A stretch of DNA of 64,000 nt, from contig JASANG010003801.1 in NCBI GenBank assembly GCA_030248215.1, positions 62,001 to 126,000 of the forward strand. Direction: 5' to 3'. Origin of the DNA: Enoplolaimus lenunculus. Its lineage: Eukaryota; Nematoda; Enoplea; Enoplida; Thoracostomopsidae. The translations under genes and the position numbers were made by a program. Under the pieces are notes generated by a model, which was not told where the DNA came from, did not search any database, and saw only the letters and a list, made by a program, of their open reading frames with translations. Shown piece after piece: positions 1 to 10,563 of this stretch; within the stretch, counting starts at the first letter, position 1; the number at the start of each line of letters is the position of its first letter.

Positions 1-345
1 ATTAGCTAATAGCTAATTTGCATATTAGCTTAATTGACAAGACAAAACTATGACTTTTTAAATTATTTCAATAATTATTAGGGTTTACTGAACGTTTTGG
101 GTGCGAGGAATCTGAATAAAATGTTTACAAACTTCCAAAACCGATAATTGAATAGTTAGCTAATAGCTAATTTGCATATTAGCTTAATTGACAAGACAAA
201 ATTAGGACTTTTGAAATTATTCCAAAAAATATCAGGGTGGCTGAAGGGTTTCTGGGTGCGCGGAATCTGACGAAATTGCTTACAAACCTCCAAAACCGAT
301 AGATTAATAGTTAGCTAATAACTAATTTGCATATTACCTAATTGC
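1..345. repeat. Direct tandem repeat, ~155 bp, 2+ copies
   Basis: The block with GTTAGCTAATAGCTAATTTG recurs at about 1, 155 and 310. Each copy carries ATTTGCAT (16-23, 170-177, 325-332), the vertebrate octamer motif, within an AT-rich palindromic context. The copies differ at many positions, so the duplication is not recent. Confidence 0.8.
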
Positions 346-3043
346 TTACGTGTGTTCGAGCTTCGCTCAATAAATGTAGTCCCACTACGACTGGTTATAT
401 GTTTTGAAACTTGTCTGCCATGAAATGTAGCATGCGGTAGTGCTTATCTGGAGCAAATTCTTTAGGCCAAGTTTACCTGCGGAATAATTGTGGCACCATT
501 TTTGATATTAGGTTCCGCTGTAATGGCAGTTTTCAGGATTCGGTTTGGGAATAGACAATATTTATTCAAGAATGACGATCCCGGTTGAAGGGACTTGGTC
601 AAAAGTTGTATATATGTGTTTTCAAAATACCTCCTACAACATAGTTGAACCGTGGGGACGAATTTATTATTTTGCAAACTCACTTCTTATAGATGCTTAC
701 GCCACCGCTGAGGGCGTAACACTTATATAAACAGATTAAAATAATTTCACTGTGATAGAGATCCCGCGGTCCACGGGACTACGGGTATTAATAATTCAAC
801 GAGCCAGTAGTGGCTCAAAACCCTAAATCCGAATTTGAATTGAAACAGGTGTGCGCTACTATAAGTAGGGCTCTGGCAATAAACGCTATTGTGCCATATT
901 TGTTGCGTGAAGCCGGCAGGCGACGCAATTCAAAAATGGTTGTTTAAAAATTTCCGGTACCTCATTCGACAATTTATATGCGTTAGTGTACCTATGACAC
1001 CGGACGATAATAAATCAAAAGGTATACGACCAACCTAACCCAAAACTTTAAAACTAACCCCTATCAACCCAGAGGCTGTCTCGAGTTCAAACAGTTTGTA
1101 TCCGGCTTTTTAGCAGAAACTTTGAAAGAGAAACCGGATATCCGGATATACGGATAAATATCCGGCAAGAATTGCCTGATATCCGGATATGAAAAAATAT
1201 CCGATGCCCATCACTAATAAATATAAATATATATAAATATAAATATATAACTATAAACATATACATTATATTAATATATATAATCTGTTAAACTTCAAGT
1301 TGAGTTTATCTTGCGATTCACAACTGTGTAGCACCTATCACCAGAATTGAATATAACATTCAACTATTTTAAATAAAGTAATAAAATTCGGCAAACTATT
1401 AAAGATTGGCACCTATAAATTTTGTCTCTTAATAGCTTAGGCCAACAAAATATTTCTAAATGCCGTGGCAAATATTCGATTACCGCCTAAACAATATGTA
1501 ACCGTATAATAATCTCCAATATACCTTGGATGGGTTGGTTGAATTAGCAAAAAAAATTAAACTTGAAAGTTCTAAAATTACTAAGGACCAATGTATAGAA
1601 CAGAGTCGTAACAGTAGTTTTTCAATTATCATTGAAACCAGCGGGTGCACTGTACCTTTGGTTCAAGGCTTCAAATGTTTTGATGATCGTTTTTGTTTGT
1701 TAAAAAGGCAACCACATGACACGCCTGCTTAAAAAGTGTTCCATTTGATGTTGTCATACCGACAAGTATCTTCTTGATCTATTAAATTTCAACTGAACTA
1801 AAATTCGAAATGTCAAACTGTGTCTTTGGTTGAAATTTTCGATGGCAAATGTGGTGAAAAATAAGCAAACTCTTTTTAAGACATATAAAAAAACAATTGT
1901 AGTAACCAAAACGTTGTTAAGGTCAGCTGTCATCATGTACCCAATGACGAAGCAGCCACACTCAAATACCCCCATTCGGGGGGGCACCACAAAGCGTACC
2001 CCCACCCTAGCGAGATTTTAAACAAAAAAATCTGAAAAACATTCTGGTCATTGCAAAGGGCTGACGCCCCGGAATTTTGAATGGAGCACACCCAGCCAAG
2101 CCTGTTCCGGCCCTGGACGCATCATAACCAAACCAGTTTATAAATGGTAAGCTTGAAGCTGCAAGAGAAACTACGTAAGACAAAGTAACTGTTTACATTC
2201 CCCACAAGAGTTCACTCAAACGTCATGGATGGAATAAAAACATAAATGCTTTGGCATAGGCGAAGACGTAAGATGGCGCTATACCTGTCGAGTGGCACCA
2301 TATTTGGCCGTCCACAGCTTGTAGAGCTGAATTGAATGGTGTCGAACATTTTACGACGAGACCAGTGGTTACTTTTGGACCTTAACCAAAGGCCAGGACC
2401 TTAACCAAAGGCGAGGGAAGGTACCAAATCAGTTTTTATTCCTTGTTAACCAGAAATAGGTATCTGTCATAACTGCACGGTCGGGACGACACCCTTCTCC
2501 GAAGTACTGCGAATATAATTGAGTTTTCCTCTTCATTTCTCCGAGAGTTATAGCCACGCCGGGAATCGAACCTCGGACCTCTCGCTCGCGAATAAAGCGC
2601 GCTACCCATTACACCACGCGGCCGATATGATAATTTCCTCTGGTGGTACTTGTACACGAGTGTGTCTTAACATTTTACACCCCTCTGCACATACACAAGC
2701 TACACCGCGTATACTCACAGTATCGATAAAAACAAACAGCTCAATATTACTCAACTTGCCTATGGTGGATCATAATTTTTGGACGAAAGTTTTCCGTCCT
2801 AATGGCATCAATTGAAGGGCAAACGCAGGCTAACGGACGCTTGAACGGACAAACCAACTGAACCTTTTTTATTCAATCAGGATTTTTATAATTGGCAAAA
2901 ACCGCGCTGTCTCAACTTTTACAACCTTCAAATGTTGAAGTTGATTTATTTGTGTCAACCGAAACTCCAAAGTAAAAAACTACATATGGCTCTTGCCTAT
3001 TGAATCTCAAGCAATACAATTCATTAGCTTTGATAGGTTCAAT
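346..3043. other. Intergenic stretch without recognised gene
   Basis: AT-rich DNA. It holds a short CCGGATATCCGG-rich fragment (about 1130-1205) related to the element at 49171-49546, a trace of family F (about 2262-2292), the tRNA-like head at 2552-2623 and short frames with no protein signature. Confidence 0.5.
2552..2623 (-). repeat. tRNA-like sequence (SINE head or tRNA pseudogene)
   Basis: 72 bases read on the minus strand. It shows a 7-bp acceptor-like pairing (GGCCGCG with CGTGGCT, with wobble), an A-box-like GTGTAATGGGTAGCGC and a B box GGTTCGATTCC. The anticodon stem and T stem do not pair properly, so it is not a convincing functional tRNA. Non-tRNA sequence follows directly, as in a SINE body. 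Confidence 0.55.
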
Positions 3044-3280
3044 GGCCCATGCATAGAACAGGGCCGGAACAGTAGTATAAGCATATTCCTAAGCCTAAGC
3101 CTAAGCGTAAGAATGAGCATATTCCTAAGCCTAAGCCGAAGCCTTAGCCTAAGCGTATGGATGAGCCTATTCCTAAGCCTAAGCCGAAGCCTAAGCCTAA
3201 GCAAAATAATTAGTCGAAAGCTTAAACTGACTATTATAGCCCCTTCGGAAACCGATCCGGCCCTGTTCTCTACATGGGCC
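3044..3280. mobile_element. Family A MITE with interior TTAGGC runs
   Basis: Ends GGCCCATGCATAGAACAGGG and CCCTGTTCTCTACATGGGCC are inverted. The 8-bp duplication GGTTCAAT flanks it exactly. The interior consists of repeated CCTAAG / TTAGGC hexamers. No coding capacity. Confidence 0.85.
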
Positions 3281-3437
3281 GGTTCAATTTGTAGCTGACC
3301 TTTTTTTGCGAGTAGAAAGCTATATTAATGTTAACAATTAGTTTTAACAAATAATAGATTATTAAGCTATGTTTGGCCAAAAACTTTCAAACCTAAACCA
3401 GCAACATTATAGCAATACAGCCCATAAAATTTTTGGG

Positions 3438-3626
3438 GGCCAATGTCAAGAACAGGGGCGGAACAGTATTATAAGCTTAATATTCCTAAGCCTAAACCGA
3501 AGCGTAACAATGAATTTTATTCGTAAGCCTAAGCCTAAGCCTAAGCATCGCAAAAAATTAGCCTAAAGCTTACGCTTATTCTATTCTGGTCCCACGGAAA
3601 AACGTTCGCCCCTGATTATTAGGGCC
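3438..3626. mobile_element. Family A MITE
   Basis: The left end GGCCAATGTCAAGAACAGGG and a diverged right end (CGCCCCTGATTATTAGGGCC) enclose CCTAAG runs. Target duplication not resolved. Confidence 0.65.
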
Positions 3627-3800
3627 AAACTGGCCAGGGCCCAACTTTTAAACTTCATTGATTGTTTGTTGAAAAGTTTAACCAATTACAAACAGCGAAA
3701 CCTACTATTAGGCTACGAGGATAATATAAGCCAGACAATTGCCTGTATATGAACGTGGAGAGAGCTTATACTCAACCGTAATTAGAGTATAATAATAATT

Positions 3801-3992
3801 GTGCAATCTGAGTTACTTTAAGAGGCGTCCAGGTTTCTGGTGGGTGTATAAAACAGCAGGTTAAGATTCAAGATTGCATTTTTTTGCTTAGGCTTAGGCT
3901 TAGGAACCCATTTTTGCAACGCTTAGGCTTAGGCTTAGGCTTAATAGGTATACGCTTAACCTACTGTTACTCCCCTTAAAGTAACATTGGCC
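3801..3992. mobile_element. Family B MITE with TTAGGC runs
   Basis: The left half has GTTACTTTAAGAGGCGTCCA and GGTTTCTGGTGGG. Two TTAGGC tracts flank the family's AACCCATTTTTGCAACG spacer. The right end is CCCCTTAAAGTAACATTGGCC. The left terminus is diverged. Confidence 0.65.
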
Positions 3993-4046
3993 CATATTCC
4001 TAAGCCTCGGTGTAAGAATAAACATACCGCTGTCAAAGCCAAAAAT

Positions 4047-4172
4047 AGCCTGGGTAGCGCTATACTTGTCTTGCGGCGACGTCCGTCACCGAACGGTATC
4101 GTGAGTACTGTACGCATGATACCGCAAGGCGACGTACGGCGCCGGACGTCATCAAAAGCATAGCGCCACCCC
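4047..4172. mobile_element. Family F GC-rich palindromic element
   Basis: Inverted arms GGGTAGCGCTATACTTGTC and (inverted) GGGTGGCGCTATGCTTTTG, with CGACGTCCGTCACCG-type inner arms. It is much richer in CG than its surroundings. Further copies lie at 37389-37567, 50008-50203 and 59930-60248. Confidence 0.65.
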
Positions 4173-4786
4173 AAATGCCTAAGCTGACTTGCCGTGTAAA
4201 ATGGTCGGGTCCTAAGTCATTTTGCTACTACGGAATTTTGAGTTCCGGGACATCTTGCCTCTGACGCTGATAGGTCATCCACGTATATGCGCGCACTACT
4301 GTAGAAAAATTGCGCGGGTCTGGCATAGGACCTATTTCACACTATGCTGGAAGGATGTTGTATTTTGAACAAACGTCTTTGCAGAACTCAAGGACAACAC
4401 AGATATTCTGCTTACAGCGTCTGTAGCGTCGTTGCGGCCACAGTATACATAGCATAATGTCCTCATACTATAACGAGACACTGTAACAAAAACTATTATA
4501 TTGTACAATTTTTGTAGCAGAAGCTATGCACAAAGAATTAAAAATAATTTCGCACAAAGCTCCACTGTAGCAAGCAGTGTGTTAAACGAATAGTAAAAAT
4601 AACGGAAGCCGAAATTAAAGTATGAGTTTCAAAGTTTTATTTTTCTGCCAACCCAATTGATGAATAAAAATATTCATCGGGCTTTGTAAAATTTTGAAGA
4701 AAAAATAGCGGATGAACCACAAATTTTGTGATTTTGGACAAATTTCGTAATTTTTATTTCCTTTCAAATAATCGCATCATATCGGT

Positions 4787-4960
4787 GGCCAATATTACTT
4801 TTAGGGCCGTAACAGTAGATTTAGCGTATTCCTAAACCTAAGCCTACGCGTTGCAAAAGCGTATTCCTAAGCCTATGCCTAAGCAAACAATGTAGTCTCG
4901 AATGTGTAAGCCTACTGTTTTACAGACCCACCACAAACCAAGACGGCCCTAACATTGGCC
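4787..4960. mobile_element. Family B MITE with exact 8-bp target duplication
   Basis: GGCCAATATTACTTTTAGGG ... CCCTAACATTGGCC, flanked by ATATCGGT on both sides (4779-4786 and 4961-4968). Interior CCTAAG hexamers. Confidence 0.85.
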
Positions 4961-5126
4961 ATATCGGTAATCAAAAATTGCGAGATATATACTTGAGTTA
5001 CAAAAAGTTTTGAGCATAAAAATAACAATTTCCGGAAACGCCGATTTTTACCCGAAACGGAAATACGGATACATCCTAGTAACAAAAGCTTGTCTCTTAT
5101 CAGTAGTCCTTATCTATACTCTCCTA

Positions 5127-5251
5127 CACTGCAAAAAATGGTGAGTCAAATTGACTCTCCGAAATAGGCTCTACGGGACTACACAAACTGAGTCAAATAG
5201 TCCCGTAGAGCCTATTTCGGAGAGAGTAAATTTGACTCATTTTTTGCAGTA
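5127..5251. mobile_element. Family C near-palindromic MITE
   Basis: Ends CACTGCAAAAAATGGTGAGT and its inverse. The two arms pair almost throughout, with GTCCCGTAGAGCC / GGCTCTACGGGAC in the centre. TA flanks fit Tc1/mariner-type insertion. Confidence 0.75.
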
Positions 5252-5599
5252 TAAGCGGAAATTTTCAACAACTATGCGCGCATTACGTGGCTGACCATGA
5301 CCCATGATTCCGGCGACAGCCAGAGCAAAATGTTCCCCGCAAAGACTCGATCATTTTGCTAACGCTGATATGGTATACAAATATTATAAAATGTAGGAAA
5401 TAAATAAAATCGAGGCCGCAATATGCCGCCCTGGCTTCGCAATCCTACAATATTTCAATCGCTCAAATGAATGCAAGGCAGGTAAAGAGTTTACTAAAAT
5501 ATAAGATAAAATAACTTAACAAACCATAACAAAAACCTTAGCCAAAATATTACGAAACCCAACATATTGTTAATTTTCTGCGAAATTTCGGAAATTCTT

Positions 5600-5756
5600 T
5601 CATTAAAATTGTCACAAAAGTAAAATAAAACACGCTACACAGATAAATTTTGCAAAATTTTACTACCAAAATTGCCGGAGCCTCCGGCACAAATTCTACC
5701 GGAGCCGGAGGCCGATTTTCTGCTGGAACCGGACGCAGCCATTCGGTTGTACCCTG
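5600..5756. mobile_element. Family M repeat (Cys/Gly-like CCGGAG-rich)
   Basis: Shares CCGGAGCCGGAGGCCG and the end GGTTGTACCCTG with copies near 41272-41345, 41698-41796 and 45205-45308. No coding content. Confidence 0.45.
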
Positions 5757-6101
5757 ATAAATCAAATCATATCCAAAACCCAGAGATCGGCGTTATTCCA
5801 GTACTTTCAACCAGATGTAACACGTAACTCCAGTTGGTGATAGGTCTTGTAACAGTTCAATCTGCAAATGAATAAACCTCAATTCGACACACTGTTTACA
5901 ATACAGTTAGCTAGTCGTTTATCCGATAACTTTCCATCAAACGAACGTAAGGATTTGCAGATCCCAAACCTTGTACAGGAATATCACAGATCAACTGCAA
6001 AAATTGTGCCAAACATAAAAACTCACTTTTGTTGTTTCGACATGGTAGGTCCCAAACAGGTACTAGGCGCTACACACCTTTGAAAATACGACTGATATAC
6101 C

Positions 6102-6348
6102 TGCCCATGTTACTTTAAGGGGTGTCCAGGTTTCTGGTGGGTCCATAAAAGAGCAGGTTTCGATTCTAGATTACATATTTATACTTAGGCTTAGGAACAC
6201 ATTTTCGCAACGCTTGGTTTCTGGTGGGTCCACAAAAGTGTAGGTTTCGATTCTAGATTACATTTTTTACTTAGGCTTAGGCTTAGGCTTAGGAACACAT
6301 TTTTGCAACGCTTAGGCTTCGGAATATGCCTCTTAAAGTAACATGGTC
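6102..6348. mobile_element. Family B MITE with internal duplication
   Basis: Flanked by GATATACC (6094-6101 and 6349-6356). The segment GGTTTCTGGTGGGTCCA to the CGCAACGCTT spacer is present twice in tandem (about 100 bp), which shows an early step of array growth inside the MITE. TTAGGC tracts in both halves. Confidence 0.82.
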
Positions 6349-6628
6349 GATATACCTATAAATGATAAAGCCAACTGAACTTAGTATGCACCGATTCCAG
6401 TCGTAACACTATTCTAATTAACTAAACACCGTAATCACCATTCAAAAATACAGTTAAAAATTCAAACTACGGTTGTGATACAAACAAAAAAAGCAAAACA
6501 AAATAAACCACATAAAAAACAAACAGACAAACAGTAAAACTTACACTCCAGAGATTCGAATACAAGATTATACCATATATCATCAAGAACGCTTTTCATA
6601 CCGAACACAGATGCCGAACAAAGACTCA

Positions 6629-6829
6629 TGTTTTCAAATGTGTGTAGCATCCATCGCCAGATTGTGATACGTCTGATAATTTTTGAACCAGTGAGCGATG
6701 AGATTCGAAATTCAACAAATTTGTCCAACTTTTTTGCCAAGTTGAAATTTCGCAATTGCACAAGTTCGTTTGATTGAAAACCTATTGCTAACTGGTGATA
6801 AATGCTACATACATTTGAGAAGGCGGGCA
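6629..6829. mobile_element. Family E MITE
   Basis: Ends TTTTCAAATGTGTGTAGCAT and (inverted) TTCTCAAATGTATGTAGCAT are inverted repeats, followed inward by ATCGCCAG / ATCACCAG. Related to copies at 33158-33380 and 40908-41130. Confidence 0.65.
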
Positions 6830-6997
6830 AATGTCAACGGCGTTAGTTGTTCGCCTTCGCTTTTTATCTTTAGATTGCCGCTTTAGTGTTCGAATACTTG
6901 TCTGTACATGGACCGTGAGAAAGAAATCCAGCTGCAATATGGTCGTTTCACAGGCCTTGAGAATTTTACTGAAAAATCATTTTGAGTTAAAAGTTTC

Positions 6998-7157
6998 GGC
7001 GAATGTTAAGGGGCGTAACAGTAGATTAAGCGAATTCCTAAGGCTAAGCCTAAATGTGGCAAAAATGTGTTCCTAAGCAAAAAATATAATCTAGAATCTA
7101 AACCTACTTTTTATAGACCCGCTAGAAACCTGGACGCCCCTTAAAGGAACATGGGCC
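6998..7157. mobile_element. Family B MITE
   Basis: GGCGAATGTTAAGGGGCGTA ... GGACGCCCCTTAAAGGAACATGGGCC, flanked by AAAGTTTC and AACGTTTC, an 8-bp duplication with one mismatch. Confidence 0.78.
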
Positions 7158-7315
7158 AACGTTTCAATCTTTTACTGGTTTTGAGCGTTGAAATACCGGT
7201 GTTTTTACAAATGGCAACTGCAAAATTGGTCGTTACGAGATTTTACTATCTAGCAGACTATGGATGCTTCACGCTCACATCAAAACCTAACATGCGCTTC
7301 AAACGTGAGATATTG

Positions 7316-7686
7316 TCTGGGTTTCCAAAACCCTACTTAAGTACAACTTAGTACTTAAGTACGTGTTAAGTAATTACTTAACCATTTTGTCGTTTTTAAA
7401 AGTGTACTTTTAAATTAAGTGAATACTTAAGTCGCTGACTAAATTCGACATATTAGAGGTTAGCAGCTCAGGCATTATAACCTTGTTCGAACTGAAGTTG
7501 TAGACTCATGATGCCTATTTAATGCAAAACAGAAACATGGCTATTTTGTTATGACAGTGGCTCACGTTTGGCATTTATCTGTTTTTGTTCAAAAAGTTAA
7601 ATATTTACTTAAATAGGCGACTTAAGTAATTACTTAAGAATAACTTAAGTAAATACTTACGTAACATTTCAGAAACTTAGCCATTA
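7316..7686. mobile_element. Family J element rich in ACTTAAGTA
   Basis: Left arm CCCTACTTAAGTACAACTTA and right arm CTTAAGTAAATACTTACGTA are made of overlapping palindromic ACTTAAGTA units. Ends GGGTTTCC / GAAACTTAGCC are inverted. Second copy 31829-32203, partial copy 40045-40247. Confidence 0.65.
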
Positions 7687-7719
7687 AACGCCGATTGGAG
7701 GATGTAAAAAATAAAAACA

Positions 7720-7880
7720 CATTCTGACTGCAATATCATTGGTTGAAACTTTGTAAACACATTTTGACTGCAATATCATTGGCTGAAATTGAGTAAACAC
7801 ATTTTAACTGCAATATCATTGGTTGAAACTTTGTAAACACATTTTAACTGCAATATCATTGGTTGAAACTTTGTAAACAA
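7720..7880. repeat. 40-bp minisatellite, 4 copies
   Basis: The unit contains ACTGCAATATCATTGG and TTGTAAACACATTTT. Four close copies, the third most diverged. Confidence 0.85.
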
Positions 7881-10372
7881 CCTTTGATTAAAAGACTCAG
7901 TTGCCAACTGAAACAAATAGCTGTTCAAGGCACAACATCGATTATTATGATCAAACAGTTCAATACATTTACAATAATACAAAATTGGCACATTGTGTAA
8001 TTTTGTAGCTATCAAAAACACATCAAAAACAGAACCAAGGAAGACCAAAGAACGATAATAATATTGTTTGCGTAATTAATGCACCATAGCACATTGAAGG
8101 TATAATAACCAAATGGAAATCCCAATTAAACCCCCCAAAAATCATACATTAAACTCCAATGAAACAAAATACAGTTAAAACATTATGGTTTAGGCTATTT
8201 TTAGGCACATTATAACATTATAAAACAAACAATACACATTATAGATATATACATATATATAATGGCGCTCAGTAATATGGTTGTATATATACAACCTTAT
8301 GGCTCACTGCCACAGTTATCACCCCCCACCCTTCCGGGGGCGCGTGAAGATACCTTCTTACTTAGGGGGTTCATCTTATACGAAGTGTCGATATCGGCAC
8401 AGCTAATATTAACGAGAATTATTATCAATATTTACCTCTAAAATTCCTAAAACTGCGATCAAAATAGACAATAATTCTAGTGTCTGTATAATAAAACCTA
8501 TTTCCTTTTAGAAAATAAACTTGGCACAACAAAAATAGCAATTTGAAATCTAGCTATAAAAGCTGAAAGGCCCCACGAAACGAAAATTTGCATGGAAATT
8601 TTTGTGCTTTCGCTAACTTTTGCGCATTGTGCAAAACTGGCTGACTAGTAAACTATTATTTGCTAACCAGTTGACGCTCAACTCATATCATCCTTGATAT
8701 ATTTACACAAATTTAAATACAATAATTTTTCAAACATTACGAGACACAAACAAATAAACAAATTGGCACTCAAAAGAATCAGTGTCACCGCCATAATGCT
8801 AACAAAACACAACGTTCACATCAACTGCAAGATTCAATGAAACATTTATTCTTTACAATGGCGATAGGTCTTGCAATTTTTTTAGTCAACCATCAAATTA
8901 AATTTTATACAATTTTAAACTGAAATTCAAAACCAATCTTTTAAATTCAGCAGTTTGTGTTCAACGATTGTCAAGGTATGCATACTATACTACAGAAATC
9001 GATTTAATTTTATCGTCATTTTCACAGTAAAATATCTTATTTTCCACCGATCATAATTCAATACCGGAATTTATTTTTAATTGCGGGATCAAAAGTTACC
9101 GGCACCGAAACGTGAAAAAATGCCAGAACCACAATTCCCTGTGGTACCATGACATATACAATACAGCAATCATGGCCAATTGCTTCGGAAAACATTAAAA
9201 AACTATATTGAAGATACGCATCACAAGTTAAATAAACAAAATAATATATAGAAAAAACCGAAAAAAATATAATATAAACTCATGACACAGATATGTATAT
9301 TATGGCATCGCTAAAATGACACTTATACCAACTACTATGTACATTTATATACGTTAGTACTGGGTTGATTAATAAATAGATCACACAGGCCAATGAGCCC
9401 TCAAACACAAAACCAACCTTTTGTATTCAGATTTTGCAGAAAAATTGCCTTCGGCTTCACGGTCGCATCGCAGGTTGTATTTTGACAAATTGTTGATTGC
9501 GAACACAACGTTACAACTTTTTGAATCTGCCACTGTATCCAAGTATATATTTTCCACTTCCACTACAACCAATATTCACTGATTAGTGTCTAACAGGTTC
9601 ATCACGACCAGCCTGACGAGATTTTAAGGCATAAAGATATGTTTAATCAAAGACCCTACCTATATTATACTAACCTGCACGCACTGCAACGAACACCATT
9701 AAACCAACACCGCGTCCGCATGCAAAAAAATTCACAACTCCCTTCAAAAGCAAACAAAGCTGAAACTAAATACAAATTTCATTCAGAATATTTCAAAATA
9801 TTTGAACTTTGAAGCTTTTCCTGGAGGCCAGAGGTCGACAAACAATCTTGCATTTGAAACAATAAACTAAAAATATTCACAAATATACAAAATTTATAAT
9901 ATAAAAGCAGGACACATTTTTAACATTTATATATGCTTGAATAAGAGTAGGAATTCACTGCAATAAATAAGCTCATTTAATCAGACTCTACGGCATAGCA
10001 TGCAAATTGATCAACGCCATAAGTAAAATTATACGTTCACATACGTACGCCACACCAAAAACTACATTGCCCTCCTTCGCGCCAGGCTAGTCGGAACTTA
10101 AATAAATAAGACTTTTCATGCATACGACAATACAGCATATTCAATATAGCATAGCTTAGACTTAGAATTGGTTATATTTTGATGTTATTTCTTTCTTAGC
10201 AAAAACAAGTAGACAAATATTCCAGTTTTATATTTAAAAAACAGAAAATTTCGTTACGAATGCGGCGGGATTCCGTCAAACACGTAACGCGTAATAGTTC
10301 CCTCAATAACAATATTAAGTTGAACATTCTAATCCAGTCTCAAATATCTGTTTAGTTTGCTGCCAGAATAAT
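7881..10372. other. Intergenic stretch without recognised gene
   Basis: AT-rich, with short TATA-type dinucleotide runs near 8240-8290. No exon with splice signals, no tandem array and no clear inverted-repeat element seen. Confidence 0.4.
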
Positions 10373-10378
10373 TTTATT
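10373..10378 (-). terminator. Poly(A) signal of the GATA gene
   Basis: AATAAA on the minus strand, 186 bases beyond the GATA stop codon. It is the first canonical hexamer after the stop and so the likely 3' processing signal. Confidence 0.5.
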
Positions 10379-10563
10379 CAGTAGAATGCAAAACTTTCAC
10401 CCTACACCAATCCAGTCATTATATTGTGTAAGCGGGGTGATTTTTGTGAGGGGAATGTTAACAAGTAACCTCGTCCTCAAATCAACGTCCATTAACTATG
10501 GGCTAATATCGTCTATCAGCAGGCGTACCCAGTTCAGAAACATAATCCAAACTCGTGTACCTG

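Noticed and set aside
2552-2623. Functional tRNA gene
   Set aside because: A and B boxes and acceptor pairing are present but anticodon and T stems contain mismatches, so it is better read as a SINE head or pseudogene.
3876-3960. Interstitial telomere or chromosome end
   Set aside because: The TTAGGC tracts are short, interrupted and bounded by MITE ends and target duplications, so they are parts of mobile elements.
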